This document shows positions 1 through 7,768 of a stretch of 64,000 bases of DNA, in pieces. The notes under the pieces are model-generated. The model saw only the letters and a program-made list of their open reading frames with translations. It did not search any database and was not told the DNA's origin. This DNA comes from Pontibacter liquoris. GTDB lineage: Bacteria > Bacteroidota > Bacteroidia > Cytophagales > Hymenobacteraceae. Every line of letters starts with the position of its first letter. The first letter of the stretch is position 1. The translations under genes and the position numbers were made by a program. The stretch spans positions 1,178,001-1,242,000 of the forward strand of contig NZ_JALEBG010000001.1 in the NCBI RefSeq assembly GCF_022758235.1, in the 5' to 3' direction.

Positions 1-590
1 GCGATGTCAAACAGTTCGTTCCCCGGCTGCTGAGGAGTGCCTGCAGTTTTGTGCTGGTTGCCGGGATAGAGCATGCTGTCTTTGACGGCGGCGGCGTAGC
101 GTTTTGCCAGATCGGCAGGTGCTCCTATGCCATGCAGGTGCATGTAGAAAATACGCGGCTCCTCGTAAAAGAAGTGGTTGTGGAGGGCGCTTACCTCTAA
201 CCCGCTGGTCTGGGCTGCTGAGATCAAAGGGTTAACCTCTTCCTGCAGCAAGACTGTGTCGCTCATCAGCACAGCCGATTTACCGTCGGTGGTTTTTTTT
301 ATGGCTACCCAACCGCCAAAGCCAAAGGGAATGGGCACGGGCTCCCCTTTAACCGAAATTTTCAGATCGTTGCGGGGAAGAGAGGTACTGTGCACGGCCT
401 GGTCTTCGTGGTACATACCCTTCTTCCCCAAAGCAGACTCTATGGCGGCTATTTCTGCCGTAGTCAGGGGTGGTGTTTTGACCCGCTGAGGCACAGCGCC
501 CAATACAGATTTCATATCCATCAAGCCGGCGGTACCCACCAGGGCCGTGGCAAATAGCGCCTGTCTTCGATTCAGTTTTGCAAAACGCAT
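1..590 (-). CDS. DUF1259 (LppY/LpqO family) protein, 3' end outside window
   Basis: This reading frame stays open on the minus strand from an ATG at 588-590 to the window edge, so about 196 residues are visible and the C-terminus is missing. The N-terminus (MRFAKLNRRQALFATALVGT) looks like an exported-protein leader. The body carries features I associate with DUF1259 proteins: GMYHEDQAVHSTSLPR, PFGFGGWVA, EEVNPLISAAQTSGLEVSAL, HNHFFYEEPRIFYMHLHG and the start of a second domain. The HNHFF and HLHG segments look metal-binding, but the biochemical role of the family is not established. It starts 304 bp from the next gene. Family identity is likely; function is unknown. Confidence 0.8.
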   Translation of the reverse strand, partial: MRFAKLNRRQALFATALVGTAGLMDMKSVLGAVPQRVKTPPLTTAEIAAIESALGKKGMYHEDQAVHSTSLPRNDLKISVKGEPVPIPFGFGGWVAIKKTTDGKSAVLMSDTVLLQEEVNPLISAAQTSGLEVSALHNHFFYEEPRIFYMHLHGIGAPADLAKRYAAAVKDSMLYPGNQHKTAGTPQQPGNELFDI

Positions 591-893
591 GTCCGTGATT
601 TTTTAAGACCCATAAACAACTTTATACTATGTACTTACGGCGTAGCGCCATAACGGTCTGTGGTGTCCACGCTACTTTCGCTTAGCTGAAGAAGTACAGA
701 GGCAAACCCAGACGGCCTGTGCCCGGAAAAACAAATACAACGGCTCACTGTAACTGTATGCGGTAGAGCACCAGTAGGCAGACCTTGGGTTTGCGGCTTG
801 CGCTAAGTTGTTTTGCCGTTTAATATCAAAGATTTCACCGGTTTACGCAGAAATAAATACGTGATTTCACCGGAACGAATCTGCATTTGACTC
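591..893. other. intergenic region without a recognised gene
   Basis: About 300 bases lie between the DUF1259 gene start and the end of the hydroxylase gene. The short reading frames here are shadows with no recognisable protein. I see no strong terminator or RNA gene. A promoter for the DUF1259 gene should lie here, but I cannot place one with confidence. Confidence 0.4.
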
Positions 894-1760
894 CTAGGGG
901 TATAGTTTAACAAGAGGTTGTCTTTCCTGCCGCTGGGGTACAGTGCCATCTGGTTGCTGCCATGTACGCTGTTTCTTAAACGGGATGGCAAAAAGGTTGA
1001 AGGCGGACTGCTCATTTGGGTCCCGGTATGCAGGTACGCCAATCGTAATATCAGCCTGTGCAACATGCAGGAGCAGGGACTTGTGCAGGCGGTCCCACCA
1101 TGAGAAAATAACGGTGAAGTTACTGTTGGTCTCCCTTGCCACTATGGAATGGTGGATGCCGTGCATACGGGGTGTTACCATGATACGGCAAAGCCACTGT
1201 TCAGCTTTAACGGGTAACCGCAGGTTGGAATGATGAAAGGCAGTACAACCTTCAAAAATTACTTCATAAAACAACACGAGTGGCGCAGGTATCCCAATAA
1301 GGGCAACAGCAGCATTTCGGCAAGGTGCTGACGCAATGTTTTCGCCTACATGGAAGCGCCAGGCAGTGGAGTGATCCAAATCAAGGTCCATGTGATGCAC
1401 GTTATGAAAACGCCACAATAAATCAGATTTATGTAGCAGCACATGCCACATGTAGTTGGTATAATCGAGCAGTAGAAATCCGGCTACGTAGTGGAACCAT
1501 TTGGGCATACCTGACCAATACAGGAGCCCCATTCTATACTTTGCAGCTTTTTGGGCCGATGCATACCTACAGGGTAACAGCAATAGCCGCAAAGCAGGAA
1601 GTGCTAGGGCCGCTACCCCGGCATTTTCTTTCAATCGCTGCGGTTTGAGGCGTGTGCGTTTTCTGAGTTGGCGTTTAGATTCAAGCACAAATAAGAGGAG
1701 TGCAGTTGTGCCAAGCAGGCTCATTCCTATGGTGTCAAAATATGGAAATCTGACTTTCAT
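894..1760 (-). CDS. sterol desaturase / fatty acid hydroxylase family protein
   Basis: The 288-residue protein belongs to the di-iron membrane hydroxylase superfamily. The histidine boxes are HVLLH (residues 106-110), HNVHH (119-123), HH (176-177) and HGIHH (200-204), matching the HX3H, HX2HH, HX2HH layout. Hydrophobic stretches near residues 10-26, 46-63 and 90-100 fit membrane segments. Such enzymes use O2 and an external electron donor to hydroxylate or desaturate lipids or carotenoids; the substrate cannot be read from the sequence. The ATG at 1758-1760 gives a normal N-terminal hydrophobic segment. Neither neighbour suggests a pathway. Confidence 0.85.
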   Translation of the reverse strand: MKVRFPYFDTIGMSLLGTTALLLFVLESKRQLRKRTRLKPQRLKENAGVAALALPALRLLLLPCRYASAQKAAKYRMGLLYWSGMPKWFHYVAGFLLLDYTNYMWHVLLHKSDLLWRFHNVHHMDLDLDHSTAWRFHVGENIASAPCRNAAVALIGIPAPLVLFYEVIFEGCTAFHHSNLRLPVKAEQWLCRIMVTPRMHGIHHSIVARETNSNFTVIFSWWDRLHKSLLLHVAQADITIGVPAYRDPNEQSAFNLFAIPFKKQRTWQQPDGTVPQRQERQPLVKLYP

Positions 1761-2508
1761 GTTTAGAGTTACCTCATGGGCTAACGCTTTGTTATTGGCC
1801 GAGGGTTTAAACTTGGTTTTAGCCAGGTATAAGCCAGCGGTAAATGCCTCGTCAGAGCACTATCAAAGACGTATCTTGTGTACACACAATAGAAGAATTA
1901 TTGCTGCGGCAAAGGCTGTTGAGATTACCTTTCATCCTGGGCTGGCCGGTGCGCACACTTATTGGATATTGGTATGCATTGGTTCTGGCCGGAAATAGCC
2001 TTTGTTGATAAAGGTGATAGGCACTAAAGAGGAGGTGCCACAGATCCAGGCGGCTTCTAGTGTTCGGGTTAGAGTAGTCAAGGTTTGTTTTACGTTTGTA
2101 GGGAGCCTGCAGTGTAAAAACGCGTATATTTTAGTTCAGGTAAGTTCAGGTACGACACGCATCACCTACCATTAAATTAAAAAAGCACCACAAGAGCGGT
2201 GGAATGCGGGATGTTAATAGGAGACTGTGTAGTTTTATAGGTAAGAAAGGGAACGAAGAAGCGCCACATAAGTAGGAGCAAACCCCGTAAGGACTAAGAG
2301 TAGAAAGAAAGGAGAGTCTTGCGGCTTGCCAGCGGAGCCCACGGCAGTGTCCCTATAGGTAAGCAGAGAAAATCACGATAACTGTCAGCAAAGGGAAGCT
2401 ATCTTCGTAAAGCTGTTTTTTAACTCTACACTATTATCCTTTGCTCATAAAGTATGCTTCTAGGAACAGCTACAGGGGTGTAAAAAAACCAACCGGAAGG
2501 GTCATGAA
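1761..2508. other. 748-bp intergenic region, no gene recognised
   Basis: No convincing coding frame is present; the 1501-1998 plus-strand frame is antisense to the hydroxylase and runs into this gap. The only pattern I see is an exact tandem 10-mer, AGTTCAGGTA, at 2133-2142 and 2143-2152. Promoters for the two flanking, divergently read genes should be here but are not obvious. Confidence 0.4.
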
Positions 2509-3861
2509 ATGATTAACGCCATCACATTACTACTCATTGACGATGAACATAACCTGCGTCTGGTACTGGCACGGGTGCTCGAGTTGGAAGGCTATCAGGT
2601 ACTGCAGGCCAAAAACGCTCGCGATGGCCTTGAGCTGCTGGAAAACCAGGCAGATGAAATAGGGGTAGTACTCTGCGATGTGAAGCTGCCCGACGGCAAC
2701 GGGTTACATATACTACGTAGAATAAAGGAAAAATTCCCGCAGCCGGAGGTGATTCTCATGACTGCTTTTGGGACCATACAGGATGGAGTAAGCGCCATGA
2801 AGCAGGGAGCCTTCGACTACCTGACAAAAGGGGATAGTGATGACCAGCTATTAGTTGCCGTCGCCCGGGCCGCTGAAAAAGCCACTTTACGCAGACGGGT
2901 AGCCGAACTAGAGGAGCAGGTCGGGGCTAAGTACAGCCTGGATAGTATTATCGGCAGCACCGCTGCGCTAGAGAAAGCCAAGGAACTGATAACCCGAGTG
3001 GCGGTTACAGATTCGACGGTGCTACTGGAAGGGGAAACGGGGGTTGGCAAAGAGCTCTTTGCGCAAGCTGTGCATAGCGCCAGCCCTAGGCGCAGTAAGC
3101 CATTTATCGCCATTAACTGCAGTGCATTCCCTCGGGATTTGCTGGAATCAGAGTTTTTTGGGTACAGGAAAGGGGCCTTTACAGGAGCCGTGCGAGATAA
3201 AAAAGGACTCTTTGAAGAGGCAAACGGCGGAACTATCTTTCTAGATGAGATAAGTGAAATGCCCTCCGAATTGCAGGCAAAGTTCCTAAGGGTGCTTGAG
3301 ACGCAATCTTTCACCAAACTAGGGGACACCAAACCTGTCACCATTAATGTGCGCCTGGTGGCTGCTACCAACCGCAACCTACAGGCGGAGGCCGAAGCGG
3401 ACCGTTTTCGCCCTGACCTGTATTACCGCCTCTCTGTTTTCAAAATTCGTGTGCCGACCCTGCGAGAGCGGCAGGGGGACATTCCCTTGCTGGCACGGCA
3501 TTTTTTACAACTTAACAATGCCAAAATGAACCGCCGCATTGAGGGGATGAGCGAGGAATTTATCGGGATGCTGGCAGCCTATCCCTGGAAGGGCAACATA
3601 CGGGAGCTCAAGAATGTAATCGAGCGTGCCGTTATACTGGCTGACGACACGATTTTAACGCCTGAGCACCTACCGGTAGATTTTTGGACAGGAGCTCCCG
3701 CATTGCAGGTTGCTAACAGCGACACGGCCCTTAGCACCGTGGAGCGCAGCCATATACTGAAGGTGCTGGAAGCGGTAGGTGGCAACAAAACAGAGGCCGC
3801 CCGCCGGCTACACATCGGCCTGACCACCTTATACCGTAAGATCCAGGAATATGGGTTGTGA
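2509..3861 (+). CDS. sigma54-dependent (NtrC-type) response regulator
   Basis: The 450-residue protein has the full three-domain NtrC architecture. The receiver domain (about 1-125) has the acidic pair D11/D12, phospho-acceptor D57 in LCDVKLPDGNG, and K107. The AAA+ domain (about 140-385) has Walker A GETGVGKE (175-182), the sigma54-contact loop GAFTGA (222-227) and Walker B GGTIFLDEI (240-248). A Fis-type helix-turn-helix closes the C-terminus (NKTEAARRLHIGLTTLYRKI). It should activate sigma54 RNA polymerase when phosphorylated, most likely by the sensor kinase at 5838. Dyad sites and a -24/-12 promoter lie downstream, before the porin gene. In Bacteroidetes kdp loci, as I recall them, a similar regulator sits in front of kdpFABC. 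Confidence 0.93.
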   Translation: MINAITLLLIDDEHNLRLVLARVLELEGYQVLQAKNARDGLELLENQADEIGVVLCDVKLPDGNGLHILRRIKEKFPQPEVILMTAFGTIQDGVSAMKQGAFDYLTKGDSDDQLLVAVARAAEKATLRRRVAELEEQVGAKYSLDSIIGSTAALEKAKELITRVAVTDSTVLLEGETGVGKELFAQAVHSASPRRSKPFIAINCSAFPRDLLESEFFGYRKGAFTGAVRDKKGLFEEANGGTIFLDEISEMPSELQAKFLRVLETQSFTKLGDTKPVTINVRLVAATNRNLQAEAEADRFRPDLYYRLSVFKIRVPTLRERQGDIPLLARHFLQLNNAKMNRRIEGMSEEFIGMLAAYPWKGNIRELKNVIERAVILADDTILTPEHLPVDFWTGAPALQVANSDTALSTVERSHILKVLEAVGGNKTEAARRLHIGLTTLYRKIQEYGL

Positions 3862-4126
3862 GGGTGGGAATGGTACTGCAGCACCCGTTTTTTAAAGGGG
3901 AGCCCATCAAAGGACACAGGAAGCGTGCCGCCAGGGAACGCCGGAAGGTCTACTTGTTCTGGTCGGGTAAATCCCTGTATCCGCGTCTGTCCGGTGCCTT
4001 CCCTAGCACCGTTTTTGTACTACGAGGGTGAGGGCGCCCGACCTCTAATCCCTTTCCCGGGGAGCCGGTCAGTTTGCTATGGCCGAAGCAGCAGGGAAGA
4101 GAACCGGCCTTCCTTTTCTGTTGTCC
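3862..4126. other. intergenic spacer upstream of the enhancer-like sites
   Basis: This is the first part of a 730-bp gap between the response regulator and the porin. The 83-aa frame from 3925 has no recognisable features and is rich in Pro, Cys and Arg, as expected of a chance frame. In the kdp-like loci this arrangement resembles, the K+-ATPase genes would occupy this gap; I see no kdp remnant here. Confidence 0.35.
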
Positions 4127-4169
4127 ACCCTACCAAAATGATATGCCTACCCTGTCGAAATGATAGGGT
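4127..4169. promoter_or_regulatory. two tandem enhancer-like sites (candidate binding sites of the NtrC-type regulator)
   Basis: Two 21-bp sites at 4127-4147 and 4149-4169 share the pattern ACCCTNNCNAAATGATA. The second is a near-perfect dyad, ACCCTGTC and GATAGGGT around GAAAT. They start 22 bp apart, two helical turns, so dimers would sit on the same DNA face. Their position between a sigma54 activator gene and its probable target, about 320-370 bp before a -24/-12 promoter, fits upstream activating sequences. That they bind this regulator is inference. Confidence 0.5.
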
Positions 4170-4203
4170 GCCGTGAGGTTCACCACACGTTGAGTAACAC
4201 AAA

Positions 4204-4239
4204 AGCATCTATATGGGTGTTTAGGGCCATCTAGATGCT
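4204..4239. repeat. inverted repeat upstream of the porin gene
   Basis: AGCATCTA (4204-4211) pairs with TAGATGCT (4232-4239). A mismatch follows, then ATGG (4213-4216) pairs with CCAT (4227-4230), leaving a 10-base loop. It lacks a T-run, so it is more likely an operator or structural element than a terminator. Confidence 0.4.
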
Positions 4240-4491
4240 TAGCCCTTCCTTAGCGCCTTTCTGGCACACGTTTGGAATAACTATAGCTGCCACCAACGCA
4301 AGGGGGTGCAGTGAGAGCCATGCAAGACCCAACGCAGCTACCGGGCGCAGTAAAGCAATAGCCTGCTGTTTTCTCCGTATCGTTGACTTCAAAGGGGCGA
4401 CGTGCAAGCAGCGATAGCACTTCCGTAGCACTTCGTCATCACCTGGCTTAACTGCTGGTAGACATGAGCGAGTTACCTGCATAGGAGGCTA

Positions 4492-4507
4492 TGGCTCAGG
4501 ATATGCT
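4492..4507 (+). promoter_or_regulatory. candidate sigma54 (-24/-12) promoter of the porin gene
   Basis: TGGCTCAGGATATGCT matches the sigma54 consensus TGGCAC-N5-TTGCW at TGGC.C and .TGCW. GG (4493-4494) and GC (4505-4506) are separated by exactly 10 bases. Transcription would begin near 4518, about 76 bases before the porin start. Together with the adjacent NtrC-type activator gene this is a plausible target, but it is a sequence match only. Confidence 0.5.
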
Positions 4508-4593
4508 CCTGAAGCGGAAATTGGAGGTCCGGGACGCTTAGGAAAAGGTAACCACCCTTATACCCGTCCGTTCACGATAGGCAAAGAAACAGC

Positions 4594-5703
4594 ATGAACA
4601 TGGTGCAAAAGCATGAAGGCTCTTACCTGATAACATTGACATTGCTTTGCCTCCTGATCAGTGGGGCTGCAAAGGCGCAGACAATTGACTCTTTGGGGGT
4701 GCCAGCAAAGCACAGTCCTTTCCGGGTCAGTGGCGGTCTGGACGTCTATTACGCTTATGATTTTACAAAACCTTTCGACCAGGACAGGCTATATACCACG
4801 CAGGCATTCCGCCACAATGAGTTTAACATCAATTGGGGATTCCTTAGGGGGGACTACACCACCGAAGCTGTTCGGGCCACGCTTGCTCTTCAAACAGGTA
4901 CCTATGTGCAAGCCAACTACGCCGCCGAGCCAAAGGAACTGACACGGCTGATTGCACAGGCGCATGCGGGGGTAAGGCTGGCTAAGGGGGTTTGGCTGGA
5001 CATGGGCATTCTGCCTTCCCATATCGGCTATGAGAGCACATTCTCGCTCGATAACGAAATCTACACCCGGGCCCTGATGGCCGAGAACTCCCCCTATTTT
5101 GAGGCTGGGGCGCAGCTCACAGGCGAGGTGTCAGACAAAGTGACCATCAAGTTTCTGGTTTTGAACGGATGGCAGATTGTTAGGGAAACTAATGAAGCCA
5201 AATCGCTCGGCTTTGGCATCAGCTATACGCCTGCGGAGAAGCTGTCCTTAAGTTACAACAACTATTATGGCAATGAAGCACCGGAAGGCATGGCACCCAA
5301 GCGGAGGTTCTTCCATAACGTCTATGCCGGCTATACTCTGACCGATAGGATCGATCTGGCGGGGAGTGTGGATTATGGACGACAGGAACTGTTCGGTAGC
5401 GGAGAAAAAGGCATCTGGTATGCCGGCATGCTGTTGGCACACTACCGGTTAGGGGAGGGATTTGCCTTAGCCGGGCGCCTGGAGCACTACAATGATCGAA
5501 AGCAGCTTATCGTTGCGACCCATACCCCTAATGGTTTCCAGACCTCCAGCGCCTCTATCAACTTCGACTACATCCCGGCCCCAAACTTCCTATGGCGGGC
5601 GGAGGTCCGTGGCTATGACTCCAAGGACAGCGTGTTCAGGGGTAGGGAAGGAGCAAGGAAGAAAAACCTGCTGCTGGTCACTTCATTCGCCCTCAAGTTT
5701 TAA
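4594..5703 (+). CDS. outer-membrane porin, OmpL-like beta-barrel (Bbp2 type)
   Basis: The 369-residue protein starts with a signal peptide (hydrophobic run ending in GAAKAQ, cleavage near residue 28-30). It continues as alternating aromatic/polar segments typical of a beta barrel and ends FALKF, with a C-terminal Phe as in outer-membrane proteins. Phrases such as GGLDVYYAYDF, FNINWGFL, DMGILPSHIGYES and SLSYNNYYGNE are what I expect of putative OmpL-like porins. It sits between the response regulator and the sensor kinase and probably admits ions into the periplasm for the K+ transporter. A start at MVQKH (4600) is also possible. Its promoter is probably the sigma54 site at 4492. Confidence 0.82.
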   Translation: MNMVQKHEGSYLITLTLLCLLISGAAKAQTIDSLGVPAKHSPFRVSGGLDVYYAYDFTKPFDQDRLYTTQAFRHNEFNINWGFLRGDYTTEAVRATLALQTGTYVQANYAAEPKELTRLIAQAHAGVRLAKGVWLDMGILPSHIGYESTFSLDNEIYTRALMAENSPYFEAGAQLTGEVSDKVTIKFLVLNGWQIVRETNEAKSLGFGISYTPAEKLSLSYNNYYGNEAPEGMAPKRRFFHNVYAGYTLTDRIDLAGSVDYGRQELFGSGEKGIWYAGMLLAHYRLGEGFALAGRLEHYNDRKQLIVATHTPNGFQTSSASINFDYIPAPNFLWRAEVRGYDSKDSVFRGREGARKKNLLLVTSFALKF

Positions 5704-5837
5704 ACGCAGTAGAAGGGAATGATGACGATGCGTTACCGGTAAACCCAATACCTGCTGGGCAGCGGGATGGGGAGGTGGAGAGCAGGAAGCGGAGAAGAGA
5801 GCATTACGCTGTGCATTCAATACTAAAAAGCATTGGA

Positions 5838-7673
5838 ATGAAATTCAAGACCAAAATAATGCTTGGCTATCTCACCATATTATTGGTGTTGCTGGTCATG
5901 GGCATTTATTCGATCATTAATCTAAACTCGCTCGACAGTGCGGCCACCAATATCCTAAAGGACAACCTGTTTACCGTACAGTTGAGCCAGCGCATGGTAC
6001 TGGAACTGGATAAGATGCAAGTGACCAGACAGCAGTTGATTCCCTCTGAGACAATGCCTCCTGTTTTTGAGAAGGCGATACGGGAAAGCGTCCATGCCTT
6101 TGAGGTGAACCTGCGAAAGGAACAAGATAACATAACCGAGGCGGGAGAGCGTGCGCTTACAGCCAGTATGGCCGATGTGTTCGAAGAGTACCAGGACCTT
6201 CTGCTGCAGCAAAGGATGAGCCCAGGCGACTATGGCACCGAGCTTCTGCCGCGTTACCAATTGATTCGTGACCAGCTGGATCAGCTCATGAGCATGAACA
6301 TAGAGGCTATGGCAAAAAAAAGCGACCAAGAGCAACGGATAGCGCAACAAACAAAGTTCTACACCTTTACATTCCTGGCGGTGGCTTTGCTGCTGGGGCT
6401 GGGTTTTCTGCTGACCGTGCCCGCGGCCCTGTCCAAGCCAACCAGGCACCTGGTCGACTCTATCCAGGCAGCCGCCAGGAAAGACTTCACGCAACGCCTG
6501 CCGACGCGCGGCAAGGATGAATTTGGCAAGATCGCCAAGGTATATAACAGCATGCTTAAAAAGCTAAGCGAGTACGAGTTCTCTAACCTGAATGAGCTGC
6601 TGACCGAGAAAAGGCGCATCGAGTTGATATTGCAGAGCTTAGACGAGGGAATATTGCTGTTGGACCAAAACCTGAAGATTACCGAGGCCAACCCTACCGC
6701 CTGTAGGATATTGGGAGTGGGGCGGGAAGATCTGGTAGGCAAGCAATCCCAGGTGGTGGAGAACGAAAATGCCCTGTACAGGGAAATAGTCAAAGATATT
6801 ATGATAGGCACTACTTCGGGGGACCACCTTGTTACCGTGAGGGAGGCCAAGGAAGAGGCATTTTACCGCAAAAGCATCGTGGAAATCGTCTCCTACAACG
6901 AATTGCTGGAGCGCAGCGAACTGTCGGGCTATGTGATCTCGCTGCGAAATGTTAGCGATTTCAAACGCCTGGACCAGGCCAAGTCCGGCTTCCTGGCCAC
7001 TGTTTCGCATGAGCTGAAGACCCCTCTGGCTGCCATTGGCTATAGTCTTAAGCTGCTGCAGGATGAGCGGGTGGGACGGGTAAACCCTGAGCAGCGGGAC
7101 ATTCTCGCCACAGTAAAGCAGGAGACTGGCAGGCTGCAGCGCATCGTAGGACAGCTGATGGATGTGTCACGTCTGGAGTCTGGGAACATACAGCTGAACA
7201 TACAGCAGGCCAACCTCGCCGACATCATCCGCTTTGCTGAGCAGGTTATTGGCCTGCAAATGGTGCCTAAGGGGCTCCGGCTGGAGGTCAGGATAGAGAA
7301 CGAGTTGACAGATGTGCTGGTGGATGCGGAAAAAACGGCCTGGGTTCTCATCAACCTGCTCAGCAACGCCGTCCGCTACTCACCCGAGAATGATGTCATC
7401 ACCCTCTCTACACAGGACCGGGAGCATGAAGTGCTGGTACGGATCCATGACAACGGTCCGGGTATTGACCCGGCGGACCATCAAATGATATTTGAGAAGT
7501 TTGTGCAAATCGCCGGGAAGACGCAGTACAAAGGCAGCTCCGGCTTGGGATTGTCTATCTCGCAAGAGTTTGTCCGGTCGCAGGGCGGCCGTATCTGGGT
7601 GGAGAGTGAGCTGGGCACAGGGAGTACCTTCGTCCTTTCGCTGCCATTGTATATGCCATTCAGGGCGGAATGA
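5838..7673 (+). CDS. membrane sensor histidine kinase (HAMP-PAS-HisKA-HATPase)
   Basis: I chose the ATG at 5838 (MKFKTKIMLGYLTILL) because it places a transmembrane helix at the N-terminus; the open frame begins at 5775. The 611 residues contain two membrane helices around a roughly 150-residue periplasmic four-helix sensor region, HAMP (SKPTRHLVDSI onwards), a PAS domain (EGILLLDQNLKITEANPTAC), the phospho-acceptor box SHELKTPLAA (about 389-398), N box NLLSNAVRYS (about 504), and G boxes DNGPGID (about 537) and GSSGLGLS (about 566). It is the likely partner of the response regulator at 2509, and with the porin and Kup forms a K+-response module. The KdpD-type N-terminal domain is absent, so its stimulus is unknown. 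Confidence 0.9.
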   Translation: MKFKTKIMLGYLTILLVLLVMGIYSIINLNSLDSAATNILKDNLFTVQLSQRMVLELDKMQVTRQQLIPSETMPPVFEKAIRESVHAFEVNLRKEQDNITEAGERALTASMADVFEEYQDLLLQQRMSPGDYGTELLPRYQLIRDQLDQLMSMNIEAMAKKSDQEQRIAQQTKFYTFTFLAVALLLGLGFLLTVPAALSKPTRHLVDSIQAAARKDFTQRLPTRGKDEFGKIAKVYNSMLKKLSEYEFSNLNELLTEKRRIELILQSLDEGILLLDQNLKITEANPTACRILGVGREDLVGKQSQVVENENALYREIVKDIMIGTTSGDHLVTVREAKEEAFYRKSIVEIVSYNELLERSELSGYVISLRNVSDFKRLDQAKSGFLATVSHELKTPLAAIGYSLKLLQDERVGRVNPEQRDILATVKQETGRLQRIVGQLMDVSRLESGNIQLNIQQANLADIIRFAEQVIGLQMVPKGLRLEVRIENELTDVLVDAEKTAWVLINLLSNAVRYSPENDVITLSTQDREHEVLVRIHDNGPGIDPADHQMIFEKFVQIAGKTQYKGSSGLGLSISQEFVRSQGGRIWVESELGTGSTFVLSLPLYMPFRAE

Positions 7674-7768
7674 AAATGTGATGTAAAGCAACTACAGGTC
7701 CTACCATCAGCAGATTTTGTAAATACTTCAGCACGAGAGAATATTTGACTAACCTAAAAACTATATTA

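Noticed and set aside
2133-2152. Tandem AGTTCAGGTA 10-mers
   Set aside because: Only two units in a gap without a nearby start; too little to assign any role.
4262-4277. TGGCACACGTTTGGAA as an alternative sigma54 promoter of the porin
   Set aside because: The -24 half is perfect but the -12 half has GA in place of GC, and it would leave a 300-base leader; 4492-4507 fits better.
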